IMG/VR virus record: IMGVR_UViG_3300050821_002575 | Span: 1-40,470 of that record | Reading direction: 5' to 3' (one strand) | Source: a virus | Length of the DNA: 40,470 bases | In this document: piece by piece, positions 39,512-40,470 of the stretch | How the letters are laid out: each line of letters starts with the position of its first letter | Numbering within the stretch: the first letter of the stretch is position 1 | Translations under genes and position numbers: made by a program | Notes under the pieces: generated by a model | Seen by the model: only the letters and a program-made list of their open reading frames with translations | The model's database searches: none | What the model was told of the DNA's origin: nothing

Positions 39512-40470
39512 GTGGCGCTCCCTCGCCAGTCGCGGAAGAATCAGGTCGCGCTTCAGCCGCGCAAGGTGCGCCTGCGGCTCGTGCAGCTCGCGCCGGCGAT
39601 GATCCCCTCCAACGAAGTCGGCATCGGCGCCACGGTTCTGACGCTCACGTTCCTGCCGCCCGGCATCGGCCCGTCGCAGCTCTGGACCCTCGACGTGGGC
39701 GCACACGCGGAGGTCGTCGTCGTGAAGGAAGTCAACCCCGCGACCAACGAAGTGACGCTTGCCGCGGCCACGACGAAAGCCCACAAACCCGGCACAGAAC
39801 AGGTCCCGTTGATGCCGACGATGACCTCGCAGGAAACGGTGTTCGGCAAGTGGTTCTATGCGTCGTGGGCTGGCCTGAACGGCACGCGCGGACAGGCCGG
39901 ATGGCTTGAGGGTGAATACCTGCGGCAGATGATCGAAGAGGGCACCGGCTCGATCGTGCTCCCCAACGCGGCGGGCAGCGATGGCGTCAAGCACTTCGAC
40001 CGTTTCCTAATCACGACGCTGGACAACTACCGCGTGGGCGACGAGTGGGTCGAGATATGGAGCATGAGCACGAGCCACGCCGCCGGCGATCTGCTGTTCG
40101 TGGGATCGCCGAACGAAGCGCAGGTGAGCGAGACGGAAATCAAGCTCGGGTTGGTTGACGGTCTTTACCTGATGAAGAAGCAACGCGAGAGCAACGCGGG
40201 CTTCTGGAACAACGGGCCACGCGATGTGTTCGAGGAGTACACAAAGCAGATGCAGGTGTTCATGGCGGACGGCTTCGACGCGCCCGCCAACTACCCGCAG
40301 ACACCATCGACTGCGGGTGAATCGACGGACAAGCGGTGGAAGATGAGCAACGCCATCGCGTCGCCGGTGGACTCGAACGTGCGGCTGCTGCCGCTCGGGT
40401 CGGGCACGCAGTCGTTCATCAGATACACCACGCCGATCAAGATAGGGACCACCGAAGAAGGCGGCGCGCC
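39512..40470 (+). CDS. Minor tail protein, 3' partial
   Basis: GTG 39512, 4 nt after the previous stop, opens a frame that runs off the right edge; 319 codons are present. The N-terminal 40 residues are basic, then beta-rich (VGIGATVLTLTFLPPG, AEVVVVKEVNPATNEVTLAAAT). Later parts include GTRGQAGWLEGEYLRQMIEEGTGSIVLPNAAG and HFDRFLITTLDNYRVGDEWVEIW. No family is recognised, but its position after the distal tail gene marks it as a tail-tip component (baseplate hub or spike type). Confidence 0.7.
   Translation, partial: MALPRQSRKNQVALQPRKVRLRLVQLAPAMIPSNEVGIGATVLTLTFLPPGIGPSQLWTLDVGAHAEVVVVKEVNPATNEVTLAAATTKAHKPGTEQVPLMPTMTSQETVFGKWFYASWAGLNGTRGQAGWLEGEYLRQMIEEGTGSIVLPNAAGSDGVKHFDRFLITTLDNYRVGDEWVEIWSMSTSHAAGDLLFVGSPNEAQVSETEIKLGLVDGLYLMKKQRESNAGFWNNGPRDVFEEYTKQMQVFMADGFDAPANYPQTPSTAGESTDKRWKMSNAIASPVDSNVRLLPLGSGTQSFIRYTTPIKIGTTEEGGA

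Noticed and set aside
1-40470. tRNA genes, CRISPR arrays, insertion sequences, integrase and attachment sites
   Set aside because: Looked for cloverleaf signatures, regularly spaced repeats, and recombinase or transposase motifs; none found by eye.

Overview
The window is a piece of a tailed-phage (Caudoviricetes, siphovirus-type) genome or prophage. It is GC-rich, almost entirely coding, and nearly every gene is on the + strand. Codons end mostly in G or C, many starts are GTG, and most gene junctions are 1- or 4-nt stop/start overlaps. The style and several protein families (KTSC, a DUF6085-like protein, small zinc-ribbon proteins, AT-hook/winged-helix proteins) fit a phage of a high-GC actinobacterium. 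The basic AT-hook plus winged-helix protein recalls proteins common in soil Thermoleophilia/Solirubrobacterales, but that host guess is weak. The first 23 bases are an uninterrupted G run that looks like a sequencing or assembly artefact, so the left edge is probably a contig end. The right edge cuts a tail gene. This is therefore not a complete genome.

Layout. Positions 24-15750 hold about 45 small genes (46-372 aa), mostly of unknown function, in tightly coupled runs. Recognisable members are an HNH-repeat protein cut by the edge, an AT-hook/winged-helix protein, a C39-like cysteine peptidase, a membrane GT2 glycosyltransferase, a KTSC protein, a DUF6085-like protein, a winged-helix protein, and at least eight Cys-rich proteins likely to bind zinc. 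A 17-bp dyad (TGTCA-N7-TGACA and close variants) sits at seven intergenic starts in this half and was not seen in the structural half. A strong intrinsic terminator lies at 14106-14143.

Positions 15850-30216 are the head and connector cassette: portal fused to a MuF-like domain, two membrane-anchored proteins, HK97-type prohead protease, small decoration-like protein, two small proteins, a cold-shock protein on the opposite strand, HK97-fold major capsid protein, head-tail connectors, tail terminator, a tail tube protein with an inserted Fn3-like domain, a second Fn3-containing virion protein, and tail assembly chaperones G and G-T joined by a -1 frameshift at a canonical CCCTTTG heptamer. 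From 30235 to the end comes the tail: a 1911-residue tape measure protein with an RlpA-like double-psi barrel and an NlpC/P60 domain, then a 1178-residue distal/minor tail protein with carbohydrate-binding, Fn3-like and LamG-like regions, then a truncated minor tail protein.

No terminase, replication, integration or recognisable endolysin gene is present. In particular the terminase is not directly upstream of the portal, where it usually lies; the small-gene array is there instead. No tRNA gene, CRISPR array or insertion sequence was seen.
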